Shown: positions 1-11,149 of the stretch, one piece after another
Position numbering within the stretch: the first letter of the stretch is position 1
Layout of the letters: every line of letters starts with the position of its first letter
NCBI RefSeq assembly: GCF_001586275.1
Contig: NZ_CP014545.1
Coordinates: forward strand, 1,080,501-1,144,500
Source: Sphingorhabdus sp. M41
GTDB taxonomy: Bacteria > Pseudomonadota > Alphaproteobacteria > Sphingomonadales > Sphingomonadaceae
DNA length: 64,000 nucleotides
Direction: 5' to 3'
Made by a program: the position numbers and the translations under genes
Notes under the pieces: model-generated
Seen by the model: only the letters and a program-made list of their open reading frames with translations
What the model was told of the DNA's origin: nothing
Database searches by the model: none

Positions 1-1
1 A

Positions 2-1945
2 GTCGTTCGCGCCGGGCAGGGCGATGAATATCTGCTCTGGCAGATGATACCGCAGATTCAGGCTGACATTATGGAGGAGATGATCGGTCTGGTCAGCGGC
101 GGCGGTGGTCGTGCCTTTTCGGAAGTCGGTATATTGGCCAGTGTGATCGGTGGCGAAGGAAGGATTCGCGCGTCCAATCAGGCCTTTGCGTTACGCGCTA
201 CCGGGCGGGTTGATGCGAATATATCGGGCCGCAATTTCATCAATTTTCTGCGCTCCGATGACAAGGGCACGATCTTTTTCGAGCGAGACGGACGGCACGG
301 CACCCCGGTGCGTTTGTTCCATGTTCCGCTCGATCGGGAAAAGGAAAAGGGACCGGCACTGATTCTGCTGATCGATGATGACGGCGGTATGGTGGAGCGC
401 GGCATGGCGCTCGAGCAGGTGGAATCGATGCTGTCGCTTCTTCCACTGGGGCTCGCCCTGGCCGATCGCGACGGACGTTTCCTGTTTCTCAACGAGGCCT
501 TCGCCAAAATCGCCGGGATCGATGATAAGGAAAAGCCGCTCTATCCCGGCGACCTGATGATCCGAGATGACAAATCGGCGGTTGCCGATGCCGTGCGCCG
601 CTATGCGAGCGGCCCGGCTCTGACAGGGGATCTGGCGGTGCGGCTGCGCAATGGTGGAGAAGAGCCGGTCGCGTTGGGCATTGCCGGCGTTCGCGGATTG
701 GGTGAGGCGGCGGTGCTGCTGTCGATCCGCGATAATAGCGAAGAGTCAAAATTGAAGAGCCAAGTGGCTCAGGCGACCAAGATGCAGGCTGTTGGCCAGC
801 TTGCCGGGGGCGTGGCTCATGATTTCAACAATATTCTCACCGCCATCATTGGTCATTGCGACCTGATGCTATTGCGTCATGCGCCGGGTGACAGCGATTA
901 TGACGATATCCAGCAGGTCAAGAATAACAGCAACCGGGCTGCGGGGCTAACCCGCCAGCTGCTTGCTTTCTCGCGCCAGCAGACCCTGCGCCCGCAGGTA
1001 ATCCAGTTGCCTGACGTGGTGGCGGATGTCTCGAATCTGCTCAAGCGCCTGCTCGACGAGACGATCGAGCTGGAAGTGCGGCATGGCCGCAACTTGGGTC
1101 TGGTCCGCGCCGATCCGGGGCAGCTGGAGCAGGTCATCATCAATCTTGGCGTCAACGCTCGCGATGCGATGCCAGGGGGCGGCAAGATTTCAATCTCGAC
1201 CCAAGCGGTGGTGGCGGCCGATGTCCGCGCGTTGAAAAGCGAAATCCTGCCGATCGGAGACTATACGGCTCTGATTTTCACCGATTCCGGAAATGGTATT
1301 CCTCCGCATGTGATCGGCAAGATTTTTGAACCATTTTTCACGACCAAAGCGGTTGGCAAGGGGACCGGCTTGGGGCTGTCGACGGTTTACGGGATCATCA
1401 AACAGTCCGGTGGCTATATCTTTGCCGATTCCAAGCTCGGCAAGGGTACCACTTTTTCTATCTACTTCCCGGTTCACCAGCCCACCAAGGAAGACCTGGA
1501 GCGGGCCAAGCTGGATTCGCTGCCGGTCAAGGCGACGGCCAAGAAGGAATTGTGGGGTAGCGCTCACATCCTGCTGGTCGAGGATGAGGATATGGTTCGT
1601 GCGGTTGCAGAGCGGGCCCTGACCCGTCAGGGTTACACTGTGGTGACGGCCAGCGAAGGCGAGGAAGCCTTGGGATTACTGGCCGTTCAGGACGAAAGCG
1701 AACGGCAGTTCGACCTGATTGTGTCCGATGTGGTGATGCCCAATATGGACGGCCCGACCATGGCGAAACATGTTCGGAAAATCTATCCGGATATGCCGAT
1801 CCTGTTCATGTCCGGCTATGCCGAGGAGCAATTGCGCAAGTCAATTGATGTCGACAAGGTCAATTTTCTGCCGAAACCCTTTTCCGTGGCGCAAATAGCC
1901 GAAGCGGTAGGGGAAACTTTGGCCGAACATGCCAAGAAAATATGA
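2..1945 (+). CDS. cckA: CckA-type hybrid sensor histidine kinase/response regulator (5' end cut by window edge)
   Basis: The reading frame is open from base 2, ahead of the first in-frame ATG at 44, so the gene starts upstream and about 647 C-terminal codons are present. In order the product shows PAS-like sensor segments, a dimerisation/phosphoacceptor helix with the H-box VAHDFNNIL near base 815, an HATPase domain with NARDAMPGGG and GKGTGLGLSTVYGI, and a C-terminal receiver with acidic pocket VEDED, phosphoacceptor Asp in SDVVMPNMDG and Lys in LPKPF. This layout and the position just upstream of recA fit CckA, which in alphaproteobacteria feeds phosphate through ChpT to CtrA to control the cell cycle and motility. 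The membrane-spanning N-terminus is outside the window. The family call is firm; the symbol rests on domain order and neighbourhood. Confidence 0.88.
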   Translation, partial: VVRAGQGDEYLLWQMIPQIQADIMEEMIGLVSGGGGRAFSEVGILASVIGGEGRIRASNQAFALRATGRVDANISGRNFINFLRSDDKGTIFFERDGRHGTPVRLFHVPLDREKEKGPALILLIDDDGGMVERGMALEQVESMLSLLPLGLALADRDGRFLFLNEAFAKIAGIDDKEKPLYPGDLMIRDDKSAVADAVRRYASGPALTGDLAVRLRNGGEEPVALGIAGVRGLGEAAVLLSIRDNSEESKLKSQVAQATKMQAVGQLAGGVAHDFNNILTAIIGHCDLMLLRHAPGDSDYDDIQQVKNNSNRAAGLTRQLLAFSRQQTLRPQVIQLPDVVADVSNLLKRLLDETIELEVRHGRNLGLVRADPGQLEQVIINLGVNARDAMPGGGKISISTQAVVAADVRALKSEILPIGDYTALIFTDSGNGIPPHVIGKIFEPFFTTKAVGKGTGLGLSTVYGIIKQSGGYIFADSKLGKGTTFSIYFPVHQPTKEDLERAKLDSLPVKATAKKELWGSAHILLVEDEDMVRAVAERALTRQGYTVVTASEGEEALGLLAVQDESERQFDLIVSDVVMPNMDGPTMAKHVRKIYPDMPILFMSGYAEEQLRKSIDVDKVNFLPKPFSVAQIAEAVGETLAEHAKKI

Positions 1946-2002
1946 ATTTTAAGCACATTTCTGTTATTAATCATTACGTTAGAATATTCGTAAAATAATT
2001 TC

Positions 2003-2017
2003 GTTCCCCTCTTGTTC
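2003..2017 (+). promoter_or_regulatory. LexA (SOS) box of recA
   Basis: GTTC at 2003-2006 and GTTC at 2014-2017 are separated by exactly 7 bases, which is the alphaproteobacterial LexA consensus (direct repeat GTTC-N7-GTTC). It lies about 76 bases before the recA start, where the promoter is expected. The second GTTC also forms an inverted pair with GAAC at 2023-2026. LexA control of recA is established for the group; occupancy here is inferred. Confidence 0.8.
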
Positions 2018-2092
2018 TATAAGAACAAATGCGGTACATCGTCACAATCATTGATTGATGATGGTTAAGCATTTAGCGAAGGGGACAGGCAA

Positions 2093-3181
<1,089 letters not shown>

Positions 3182-3193
3182 GTGACTGGACTA

Positions 3194-3222
3194 TCAGGGG
3201 GTGACTATTGTCACCGCCCTGA
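3194..3222 (+). terminator. Inverted repeat just after recA, possible terminator
   Basis: The arms TCAGGG.GGTGAC and GTCACC.CCCTGA flank a 4-base loop, starting 13 bases after the recA stop. A run of six T lies at 3234-3239, about 11 bases past the stem, which is further than in a classic intrinsic terminator, so it may work poorly or with Rho. Confidence 0.5.
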
Positions 3223-3289
3223 TGACCTCACCATTTTTTGAAGACCGTTTCTGCTGGCCCGGTCGGCGCTGGGACGAAGAAATATAGAC

Positions 3290-3380
3290 ATTGCAAGTTT
3301 TGCCGGATCACTCTCCCCCGAGGCGATCCCTGGCATAGGGCCGTCCTTCTGTCCCCCGACATCAAGGACGGCCCATTTTT
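3290..3380 (+). ncRNA. Candidate small RNA with two C-rich hairpin loops, ending in an intrinsic terminator
   Basis: No credible protein is encoded between recA and the GST gene (3182-3498). Instead there are two consecutive hairpins on the plus strand. Hairpin 1 pairs GCCGGATC (3302-3309) with GATCCCTGGC (3325-3334, one 2-base bulge). Hairpin 2 pairs GGGCCGTCCTT (3338-3348) perfectly with AAGGACGGCCC (3364-3374) and is followed by ATTTTT, as in an intrinsic terminator. Both loops are 15 nt and both contain TCCCCCGA (3314-3321 and 3352-3359). A TATAGA hexamer at 3283-3288 could be the -10 element of a transcript of about 85 nt; no clear -35 is seen. Repeated C-rich loops are typical of trans-acting alphaproteobacterial RNAs that bind G-rich Shine-Dalgarno regions. 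That role is inferred, and the rest of the gap shows nothing else. Confidence 0.5.
3338..3380 (+). terminator. Rho-independent terminator between recA and the GST gene
   Basis: A perfect 11-bp stem (3338-3348 with 3364-3374) with a 15-nt loop is followed directly by ATTTTT. It is far stronger than the repeat next to the recA stop. It ends either the recA transcript or a separate small RNA. Confidence 0.75.
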
Positions 3381-3498
3381 GAATCTGCAATCCATGGCTT
3401 CGCAATATACCGGCCAAATGTTGGAAAAGATTGACATATGGCCGTTTAAGAGGCTTGCTTGCCCCCAACTTTGAGCGTCCCGGAAGGCCCATATCACC

Positions 3499-4125
3499 AT
3501 GACCATCATTCTTCACCATCTCGAAAACAGCCGTTCGCAACGGATCATCTGGCTGCTCGAAGAGCTCGGTCTGGACTATGAAATCAAACGCTACGAACGC
3601 CACCCCAAGACCCAGAAAGCTCCGGACAGTCTGAAAGCCATTCAGCCTCTCGGCAAATCTCCGATGATCGAGGATGATGGCGAGGTGATTATCGAGACCG
3701 CGGTGATTGCCGAATATCTGGTAGAAAAGGCCGGTGGCAGGCTGGGCGCTCCGAAAGACGCAAAGGGCGCGCGCCTCTATACGCAATATCTGCATTTCGC
3801 CGAGGGGTCGATGATGCCGCCCTTATATGGGCTGCTGGTCGTCGGCCGTCTCGGCCTGCTCGGCCTGCCGGCGCGCAAACCGGTTGGCCAGATGGTGACG
3901 GACCTGCTTGTCTGGCTGGAAACCGAACTGGCGGAGCGCGACTATTTTGCCAGTGATCAACTCACCGCTGCCGATATCATGATGAGCTTCCCGCTGGAGG
4001 CCTGTCAATCCCGCGCCGGGCTGGATGAGCGCTATCCGAATCTGCTGGCATGGCTGGAACGCATTCATGCCCGCCCGCAATATCAGACGGCACTCGAAAA
4101 AGGCGGTCCCTATGCCTATGCATGA
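3499..4125 (+). CDS. Glutathione S-transferase family protein
   Basis: The 208-residue product has the two-domain GST form. The N-terminal thioredoxin-like half contains NSRSQRIIWLLEELGL, a cis-proline region (PLGKSPMIED) and the glutathione-contacting IETAVIAEYL. The C-terminal half is helical and includes the conserved LTAADIMMSFPLEA element. GSTs conjugate glutathione to electrophiles or act as peroxidases; the substrate cannot be read from sequence. The Ser in the first motif probably replaces the catalytic Tyr of classical GSTs. It sits alone between recA and alaS. Confidence 0.9.
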   Translation: MTIILHHLENSRSQRIIWLLEELGLDYEIKRYERHPKTQKAPDSLKAIQPLGKSPMIEDDGEVIIETAVIAEYLVEKAGGRLGAPKDAKGARLYTQYLHFAEGSMMPPLYGLLVVGRLGLLGLPARKPVGQMVTDLLVWLETELAERDYFASDQLTAADIMMSFPLEACQSRAGLDERYPNLLAWLERIHARPQYQTALEKGGPYAYA

Positions 4126-4197
4126 ACAGGGCACTGAATTCGCCCGCTCATGCAATGCAGGATTGTCAACGGCAGATCGCTCGCCTAAGTCGAATTC

Positions 4198-6846
4198 ATG
4201 CAAACAACCAATGATATAAGACGGTCTTTTCTGGACTATTTCGCCGCCGAAGGTCACGAGATCGTCCCGTCCGCGCCGCTCATTCCCTATAATGATCCGA
4301 CGCTGATGTTCATCAATGCCGGGATGGTCCCGTTCAAGAATATCTTCACCGGAGCGGAGAAGAGTTCTTATGCCACCGCAACGTCGAGCCAGAAATGTGT
4401 TCGGGCTGGCGGCAAGCATAATGATCTGGACAATGTCGGCTATACCGCGCGACATCATACATTCTTTGAAATGCTGGGGAATTTCTCCTTCGGCGACTAT
4501 TTCAAGGAACAGGCGATCCTGCATGCGTGGACCCTGATTACAAAGACATGGGGTATTTCACCCGACCGGTTGACCGTCACCGTCTATCATACAGACGACG
4601 AAGCCTTTGATCTGTGGAAGAAAATCGCCGGACTGCCGGACGAGCGGATCATCCGCATCGCGACCGATGACAATTTCTGGTCAATGGGTGATACCGGCCC
4701 TTGCGGTCCGTGCAGCGAGATATTCTACGACCATGGCGCGCATATCGCCGGTGGCCCTCCCGGCAGCCCGGACGAAGACGGTGACCGCTTTGTCGAAATC
4801 TGGAATCTCGTGTTCATGCAATATGACCAGCGCGGCGAAGGCGATCGCGTTGCTCTGCCCAAACCGTCTATCGACACTGGCATGGGGCTGGAGCGTGTTG
4901 CTGCGGTCATGCAGGGTGTGCACGACAATTATGACATAGACCTGTTCAAGGCGCTGATCGCCGAATCAGGATCGCTGACCGGGACCTCGACAACCGGTGA
5001 TAACCAGGCCAGCCATCGGGTGATTGCAGACCATCTGCGCGCATCATCCTTCCTTGTGGCCGACGGTGTGCTGCCCTCCAACGAAGGCCGCGGCTATGTA
5101 TTGCGGCGGATTATGCGGCGGGCGATGCGCCATGCTCATCTGCTGGGCGCCAAGGATCCATTGATGCACCGGATGGTCGGTTCGCTGACCGGTGAAATGG
5201 GCAATGCCTTCCCCGAACTGATCCGCGCCAAGCCGCTGATCGAAGAGACATTGTTGCGCGAGGAAACCAATTTCCGGCAGACATTGGCCAACGGCCTGAA
5301 GCTGCTCGATGCGGAAATCGCCGATATGGACGAGGGCGATATCCTGCCCGGGGAAACCGCTTTCAAACTTTATGATACATTCGGATTTCCCTATGATCTT
5401 ACCGAAGATGCCTTGCGCGCCCAGTCGCTGGGTGTGGATCGCGAAGGCTTTGACAAGGCGATGGCGGAACAGAAAGCCGCTGCCCGTGCCGCCTGGAAAG
5501 GGTCCGGCGACCAGGCGTCCGATACTGTCTGGTTCGATATAGCCGAACGGGAAGGCAGCACCGAATTTACCGGGTATACGTCCGAGCAAGGCGAAGGCGT
5601 CGTGGTTGCGCTGGTCAGGGATGGTGCTGAAATAGATACGGCCCAAAGCGGCGAGACGGTAACCTTGTTGACCAACCAGACGCCGTTCTACGGTGAAAGC
5701 GGCGGTCAGATGGGCGATGCTGGCGAGATTTCCGGCGCGGACGGTTTCGCTGCCGCCGTCACCGACACCAGAAAGCCGCTCGGACGGCTTCATGCCCACC
5801 AGATTGAAATCAAGTCGGGTACCGTCTCGGTCGGTGATATGGTCCATCTGACGGTGGATAAGGATCGGCGCACCGCGCTGCGGGCCAATCACAGCGCCAC
5901 CCATTTGCTGCACAAGGCGCTGCGGCATCATCTGGGCGACCATGTGACGCAAAAGGGCAGTCTGGTCGCACCCGATCGTCTGCGGTTCGACTTTTCGCAC
6001 GTCTCGGCACTGACCGAGTCCGAGTTACAGGCCGTCGAGGCTGATGTGAATGCGCAGATTCGCGGTAACAGTCCGGTGACGACACGATTGATGAGCCCGG
6101 ATGACGCGGTAGCCGCAGGCGCGCTTGCCTTGTTCGGCGAAAAATATGGCGACGAGGTGCGGGTGCTTTCGATGGGCCAGGACGCCGATCTGGATTATTC
6201 GGTCGAGCTATGCGGAGGTACCCACGTCAGTGCTCTGGGCGATATCGGGCTGATGGTGATCGTGTCGGAATCCGCGGTTGCCAGCGGTGTCAGACGGATT
6301 GAAGCGCTGACCGGCGAAGCGGCTCGACTGTGGCTGGCGGATCGCGATGCCAAGCTCAAATCGATTGCCGCAGCGCTGAAGTCTTCTCCTGAAGAAGCCG
6401 CGGATCGCGTGGCCATATTGATCGACGAGCGCAAGAAACTGGAGCGCGAACTGACCGAGGCGAAAAAGGCACTGGCTTTGGCCGGTGATGGCGGCGGAGC
6501 AAAAGCAGCGGAAGCGGAAACCGTCGGCGATGTGACCTTCAGCGGTCAGGTGATCCAGGGCCTGAATCCAAAGGAATTGCGCGGTCTGGTTGACCAGGCG
6601 AAGAAGCAATTGTCGAGCGGCATAAGCGCACTGGTTGCGGTGAACGATGGTCGGGCAACCGTTGCGGTTGGTGTGACTGACGATCTGACCGGGCGCTTCA
6701 GCGCGGTTGATCTGGTTCAGGCAGGTGTTGCCGCCGTTGGCGGGAAGGGCGGCGGCGGTCGTCCGGACATGGCGCAGGGCGGCGGTCCCGACGGCGCGAA
6801 GGCCGATGATGCGATTGCCGCTATCAGGTCTGTTCTTGCGGGCTGA
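4198..6846 (+). CDS. alaS: Alanyl-tRNA synthetase
   Basis: This class II enzyme charges tRNA-Ala and edits Ser/Gly mischarging. The 882-residue product has the standard start ([16 protein letters not shown]), the catalytic core motif [13 protein letters not shown], the tRNA-binding helical region, the editing domain with the zinc-binding HSATHLLH near residue 565 and CGGTHV near residue 672, a coiled coil, and the C-Ala domain ending in a Gly-rich [12 protein letters not shown] segment. All key residues are present. Its 3' end overlaps by 23 bases the convergent antiporter gene. Confidence 0.98.
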   Translation: MQTTNDIRRSFLDYFAAEGHEIVPSAPLIPYNDPTLMFINAGMVPFKNIFTGAEKSSYATATSSQKCVRAGGKHNDLDNVGYTARHHTFFEMLGNFSFGDYFKEQAILHAWTLITKTWGISPDRLTVTVYHTDDEAFDLWKKIAGLPDERIIRIATDDNFWSMGDTGPCGPCSEIFYDHGAHIAGGPPGSPDEDGDRFVEIWNLVFMQYDQRGEGDRVALPKPSIDTGMGLERVAAVMQGVHDNYDIDLFKALIAESGSLTGTSTTGDNQASHRVIADHLRASSFLVADGVLPSNEGRGYVLRRIMRRAMRHAHLLGAKDPLMHRMVGSLTGEMGNAFPELIRAKPLIEETLLREETNFRQTLANGLKLLDAEIADMDEGDILPGETAFKLYDTFGFPYDLTEDALRAQSLGVDREGFDKAMAEQKAAARAAWKGSGDQASDTVWFDIAEREGSTEFTGYTSEQGEGVVVALVRDGAEIDTAQSGETVTLLTNQTPFYGESGGQMGDAGEISGADGFAAAVTDTRKPLGRLHAHQIEIKSGTVSVGDMVHLTVDKDRRTALRANHSATHLLHKALRHHLGDHVTQKGSLVAPDRLRFDFSHVSALTESELQAVEADVNAQIRGNSPVTTRLMSPDDAVAAGALALFGEKYGDEVRVLSMGQDADLDYSVELCGGTHVSALGDIGLMVIVSESAVASGVRRIEALTGEAARLWLADRDAKLKSIAAALKSSPEEAADRVAILIDERKKLERELTEAKKALALAGDGGGAKAAEAETVGDVTFSGQVIQGLNPKELRGLVDQAKKQLSSGISALVAVNDGRATVAVGVTDDLTGRFSAVDLVQAGVAAVGGKGGGGRPDMAQGGGPDGAKADDAIAAIRSVLAG

Positions 6847-8653
6847 GCCCGTCCGGCACCAAATCGTCAGCTGTCGCCTGTCCGACAGATGTGGAGAATG
6901 ATTTGAGCTTGGGTTCCTGATCCAGGTCGCCTTCTTCCTGTATCTGTTTGCGGTAGATATCGCGCAGTTCGTGGATCGATGCGATGACCGGGCCCATGGC
7001 CACGCCATTTTCGACGAGCACGGCTTCCGACAATTGCAGCGAACCCTCGAGCGCTTCGGGCACGGCATTGGTTGCGCCGGCCTGATAAAGTTCGGCGGCA
7101 TGTTCTATGTCCCGCGCCCTTGCAATGATCGGCAGGTCAGGCACCCAGGCGCGAACCTTTTTGACGATCTGTACCGACAGCACCGGCTCGTCCATCGTCA
7201 GGACCAGAGCCTTTGCATGCCCCAGTCGCAAACGGTCGAGCATTTCGTTGCGAGATACGTTGCCGAACATGATCGGATAGCCCTCGCGGCGGGCCTTTGC
7301 GACCGTATCGATGTTGGTTTCGACCGCCAGATATTTCTGGTCATGGGTTGTCAGCAGATCGGCGATAAGCTTGCCGACCCGGCCAAAGCCGATGATGATC
7401 GTCTGCTGGGCTTCAACCGGCAATTCATCGGCCGCTGCACCACCGCCGCTGCGCATTTCCATCCGCCGAGCGATGTCATGGCCAAACCGGGCCAGCAACG
7501 GGGTAATGGTCAGGCCGATGGCCGTCACAATCTGCCAGAATGCCGCCGTTTGGGGCTGGATGAGCTGCGCCTGTGTCGCCGCGGCCAATACGATCAGGGT
7601 GGTTTCGGACGGGCTCGACATCAAAACACCGGCTTCGGTAGCCGTTCCGGCACTAGCACCTGCGAAGCGGAGCAACCCGCCGGTCACCGCAGCCTTTACC
7701 AGAACAACGCCGACGACGGCGGTGAGCAGACTGCCCCAATTCTCAAGTACTACGCGAATATCGACCTGCATCCCGACGGTGATCAGAAACACGCCAAGCG
7801 CCAGCCCCTTGAACGGCTGGGTGATGACTTCGACTTCCCCGTGATATTCGGTTTCGGCGATGAGCAGGCCAGCGAGCAGGGCGCCGACGATGGGTGACAA
7901 TCCGGTTGCGGCGGTTGCCAGACTCGCGAGGATTATGACCAGCAAGCTGACGGCGAGGAACAGTTCCGGGCTCTTTGTGCGCGCCGCCTGCGCAAAGATG
8001 CGGGGTAGCAGTAATCGTCCGAGTACCAGCATGCCGATGATGACCGCGCCACCAAGCAACAGAGTTCGTCCCAGATCACCCCATCCGCCATCGGCGGTGA
8101 TCGCCGGGGAAATGGCTCCGAGGAGGAAAATGATCGGGACAATGGCGACATCCTCGAACAGGAGCATCGCCAGAGCGGCACGTCCGACCGGGCTTTTGGT
8201 GCCGGACATCGGTAGCACCAGAGCGGTCGAGGACAGGGCGAGGGCAAGACCTAGGCCCAATGCCCCGGCGGAATTTTGACCCAGCAGATATAAAACCGAT
8301 GCGATAATCAGGCCTGAAGCCAGCAATTCCGCCGCACCAACACCGAATACGAGCCGACGCATCGACCAGAGACGTTTAAACGAGAGCTCCAGTCCGATGG
8401 AGAATAGCAGCAGGATGATGCCCATTTCGGCAAATGGCTCGATCGATTCGCGGTCGCTGATCGTGACAAATTGTAGCCATTCATATTGGCTTTGCAGCGA
8501 GCCGAGGCCCGACGGTCCAAGCAGGAGGCCGACCAATATGAACCCGATGATCGGTGTGATCCGGAAGCGGGTAAAGGCGGGAATCACGATCCCTGCCGCG
8601 CCAAGAATGACGATTGCGTCAATGAAGGCTGGATTTTCGAGAGGACTGTGCAT
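6824..8653 (-). CDS. CPA2-family cation:proton antiporter with RCK/TrkA-N domain (KefB/YbaL-like)
   Basis: The 609-residue product has an N-terminal sodium/hydrogen exchanger domain of about 12 hydrophobic segments (to about residue 390) and a cytoplasmic NAD-binding TrkA-N domain starting with [16 protein letters not shown]. This is the layout of Kef-type potassium efflux systems and of YbaL. The gating ligand (glutathione, nucleotide or other) cannot be told, and no KefF/KefG partner is adjacent. The start is the ATG at 8653. It converges on alaS with a small 3' overlap. Confidence 0.88.
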   Translation of the reverse strand: MHSPLENPAFIDAIVILGAAGIVIPAFTRFRITPIIGFILVGLLLGPSGLGSLQSQYEWLQFVTISDRESIEPFAEMGIILLLFSIGLELSFKRLWSMRRLVFGVGAAELLASGLIIASVLYLLGQNSAGALGLGLALALSSTALVLPMSGTKSPVGRAALAMLLFEDVAIVPIIFLLGAISPAITADGGWGDLGRTLLLGGAVIIGMLVLGRLLLPRIFAQAARTKSPELFLAVSLLVIILASLATAATGLSPIVGALLAGLLIAETEYHGEVEVITQPFKGLALGVFLITVGMQVDIRVVLENWGSLLTAVVGVVLVKAAVTGGLLRFAGASAGTATEAGVLMSSPSETTLIVLAAATQAQLIQPQTAAFWQIVTAIGLTITPLLARFGHDIARRMEMRSGGGAAADELPVEAQQTIIIGFGRVGKLIADLLTTHDQKYLAVETNIDTVAKARREGYPIMFGNVSRNEMLDRLRLGHAKALVLTMDEPVLSVQIVKKVRAWVPDLPIIARARDIEHAAELYQAGATNAVPEALEGSLQLSEAVLVENGVAMGPVIASIHELRDIYRKQIQEEGDLDQEPKLKSFSTSVGQATADDLVPDGLSPQEQT

Positions 8654-8957
8654 GGAGCGACCCTATATACGAACGATCTGTTTGTCAGCAGCTTACGTGA
8701 AGGAGAAGGCAATTGCCGAAAAATGGCCGCGACATGGTGATTGCCAGCGGGGTCTCCGGTTCTTGGCAACGCTATCTATGCGATGTCATCGATTTGCGGT
8801 GTTTGTAAAAAGGCTAGCAGATGCGTTGCATCCACGAGCTTCAGATAATTGCGCGGGAAAGGGGGATTGCGCCGCTATTGCGGCACAGTCTTTGGGTGGT
8901 ATTGGACCAGGGTTCGGGCGAGAGGATATCCACTCGCCCGAAATTCCCTTCAATCCG
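8654..8957. other. Intergenic region between the antiporter and icd genes
   Basis: These 304 bases lie upstream of the antiporter start and downstream of the icd stop, both on the minus strand. No coding signal was found. The only notable element is the inverted repeat at 8913-8942, described separately. A promoter for the antiporter is expected here but no convincing -35/-10 pair was recognised. Confidence 0.5.
8913..8942 (-). terminator. Perfect 10-bp inverted repeat after icd, possible terminator
   Basis: TTCGGGCGAG (8913-8922) and CTCGCCCGAA (8933-8942) pair perfectly around a 10-nt loop, 15 bases past the icd stop. Neither strand has a following T-tract, so this is a stable hairpin that may end or protect the icd mRNA rather than a classic intrinsic terminator. 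Confidence 0.45.
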
Positions 8958-10184
8958 TTAAGACTTTTGCCAGTTTTCCATTTCCGTCTCCAGATTGGAA
9001 CGAACCGCTTCGAAAAACTGTTCGGTCGTCATCCATGACTGGTCTGGTCCGATCAGGATCGCGAGATCCTTGGTCATGTCGCCATTTTCAACGGTCTGGA
9101 TACAGACTCGTTCCAATGTTTCGGCAAAGCGCGTGACGTCTGGCGTATCATCAAATTTGCCACGATAGATCAGGCCGCGGGTCCAGGCGAAGATCGAGGC
9201 GATCGGGTTGGTCGATGTCGCCTTGCCTTGCTGATGCTGGCGGTAGTGGCGTGTGACCGTACCGTGCGCGGCTTCCGCCTCGACGCAATCGCCGGTCGGG
9301 GTCATCAGCACCGAAGTCATCAGGCCAAGCGAACCGAAGCCCTGTGCAACCGTGTCCGACTGGACATCGCCATCATAATTTTTACAGGCCCAGACGAATT
9401 TGCCGCTCCATTTCAAGGCTGAAGCAACCATGTCATCGATCAGGCGATGTTCGTAGGTAATTCCGGCCTTGTCGAACTTGGCTTTGAATTCTTCCTGGAA
9501 AATCTCTTCGAACAGATCCTTGAAGCGCCCGTCATAGGCCTTCATGATCGTGTTCTTGGTCGACAGATAGACCGGCCATTCGCGGTTCAGGCCATAGTTC
9601 ATCGATGCGCGGGCGAAATCCCGGATCGAGTCATCCAGATTGTACATCGCCATGGCAATGCCGGGGGAGGGGAACTGGAATACTTCTTCGTCGATTGAAT
9701 CGCCATTGTCGCCTTCCCAGACCAACCGCAATTTGCCTGGTCCGGGCACCTTGAAGTCGGTGCAACGATACTGGTCGCCAAAGGCATGACGGCCGACAAC
9801 GATAGGATCGGTCCAACCGGGCACGAGCCGCGGGACATTGTCGATCACAATCGGTTCACGGAACACGACGCCGCCAAGAATGTTGCGGATGGTGCCGTTT
9901 GGCGATTTCCACATCCGTTTCAGACCGAATTCTTCGACCCGGTCTTCGTCCGGGGTGATTGTCGCGCATTTTACGCCGACGCCATGCTTCTTGATCGCAT
10001 TGGCCGCGTCTACGGTGATCTTGTCGTTGGTATCGTCGCGGACTTCGATCGAGAGATCGTAATAATGCAGATCAATGTCGAGATAAGGTTCGATCAACCG
10101 CTCGCGAATCCATTGCCAGATGATCCGCGTCATTTCGTCGCCATCAATTTCGACGACCGGGTTTTTGACCTTGATTTTCGACAT
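8958..10184 (-). CDS. icd: NADP-dependent isocitrate dehydrogenase (type II)
   Basis: It oxidatively decarboxylates isocitrate to 2-oxoglutarate in the TCA cycle, producing NADPH. The 408-residue product has the type II (eukaryote-like homodimer) start [14 protein letters not shown], the isocitrate-binding segment [12 protein letters not shown], and the metal/substrate region [28 protein letters not shown]. The C-terminal [12 protein letters not shown] is the NADP-recognition region of this type. The ATG at 10184 has an AGGAAAG ribosome site. It is a single-gene unit. Confidence 0.97.
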   Translation of the reverse strand: MSKIKVKNPVVEIDGDEMTRIIWQWIRERLIEPYLDIDLHYYDLSIEVRDDTNDKITVDAANAIKKHGVGVKCATITPDEDRVEEFGLKRMWKSPNGTIRNILGGVVFREPIVIDNVPRLVPGWTDPIVVGRHAFGDQYRCTDFKVPGPGKLRLVWEGDNGDSIDEEVFQFPSPGIAMAMYNLDDSIRDFARASMNYGLNREWPVYLSTKNTIMKAYDGRFKDLFEEIFQEEFKAKFDKAGITYEHRLIDDMVASALKWSGKFVWACKNYDGDVQSDTVAQGFGSLGLMTSVLMTPTGDCVEAEAAHGTVTRHYRQHQQGKATSTNPIASIFAWTRGLIYRGKFDDTPDVTRFAETLERVCIQTVENGDMTKDLAILIGPDQSWMTTEQFFEAVRSNLETEMENWQKS

Positions 10185-10377
10185 ATCGTTTATTTCTTTC
10201 CTGAAACGGGAACAAGAGGGAGGAATGATGTTGCGAGCCTCTTAGCAAAGATTGTCATTTGTTCAACCCAGAGTTGCTGGCTCGGCTTGCTGATGGCTGA
10301 GCAATTTTCCGGTCGAGGATTTTCAATATATCAACGGGAGTGTTGTCAGGACAATGGCTCGCCACTAAGTAGCGTCC

Positions 10378-11112
10378 ATGGCAATTGAAAAATATTCGAA
10401 CAAGGGGCTGGGTGAAGCCAAATGGGCTTTCCCGCCGATCCATCCAGAGGGACGGAAATTCGCGGTCATCGCCGGAGTAATTACTGCGTTTTTTGCAGTC
10501 ATGGCCTGGGAGACCCTCGCTTGGCCGATGGCGGCTATTACCATATGGGTATTGGCTTTTTTCCGGGACCCGAAACGGGTCACGCCGCTCGACGAAAAAT
10601 ATATTGTTTCGCCCGCTGACGGCCTGGTCAATCTGATCATGCCGGTAAAGCCGCCTGTTGAACTGCAGGGTGAGGGTGGACTTGGCGATGAGGAATTGAT
10701 CCGGGTCTCGATATTCATGAGCGTCTTCGATGTCCATGTAAACCGGACGCCGATTGAGGGAACCGTCAAACGGCAGGCCTATATTTCCGGAAAATTTCTG
10801 AACGCTGATCTGGACAAGGCAAGCGAGGAAAATGAGCGGCAGCATTTCCTGGTGGAGCGGAACGACGGGCTCAAGGTCGGTTTTACCCAAATCGCAGGTC
10901 TGGTGGCCCGGCGGATCATGGCCTTTGTCAAGGAAGGCGATTTTGTTGCCGTTGGCCAGCGCATCGGACTGATACGATTTGGTAGCCGGGTCGATGTCTA
11001 TCTGCCCAAGGGGACCGAATCAAATGTCGTGTTGGGGCAGCGGGCGATTGCCGGTGAAACCGTCATCGCCGTGATCGGGCAGACAAAAGAAATTGAAGGT
11101 GTAGGCCAATGA
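10378..11112 (+). CDS. psd: Phosphatidylserine decarboxylase (short form)
   Basis: It converts phosphatidylserine to phosphatidylethanolamine at the inner membrane through a pyruvoyl group made by self-cleavage. The 244-residue product has one or two N-terminal membrane segments, the family block [14 protein letters not shown], and the self-processing site [14 protein letters not shown] near residue 200, where cleavage before the Ser of FGS gives the small alpha chain. The short length and FGSR (not LGST) put it in the compact Psd class. The pssA gene that makes its substrate follows 37 bases downstream. Confidence 0.95.
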   Translation: MAIEKYSNKGLGEAKWAFPPIHPEGRKFAVIAGVITAFFAVMAWETLAWPMAAITIWVLAFFRDPKRVTPLDEKYIVSPADGLVNLIMPVKPPVELQGEGGLGDEELIRVSIFMSVFDVHVNRTPIEGTVKRQAYISGKFLNADLDKASEENERQHFLVERNDGLKVGFTQIAGLVARRIMAFVKEGDFVAVGQRIGLIRFGSRVDVYLPKGTESNVVLGQRAIAGETVIAVIGQTKEIEGVGQ

Positions 11113-11149
11113 TCGCCGGATCGCCAAATCGCGGGTTGCAGTACAGCTG

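Noticed and set aside
3211-3795. Minus-strand frame between recA and GST
   Set aside because: Half is antisense to the GST gene and the rest covers the hairpins; no motif.
5044-6000. Minus-strand frame of 318 codons within alaS
   Set aside because: Lies wholly inside alaS, which has all its family motifs; a shadow of biased third positions.
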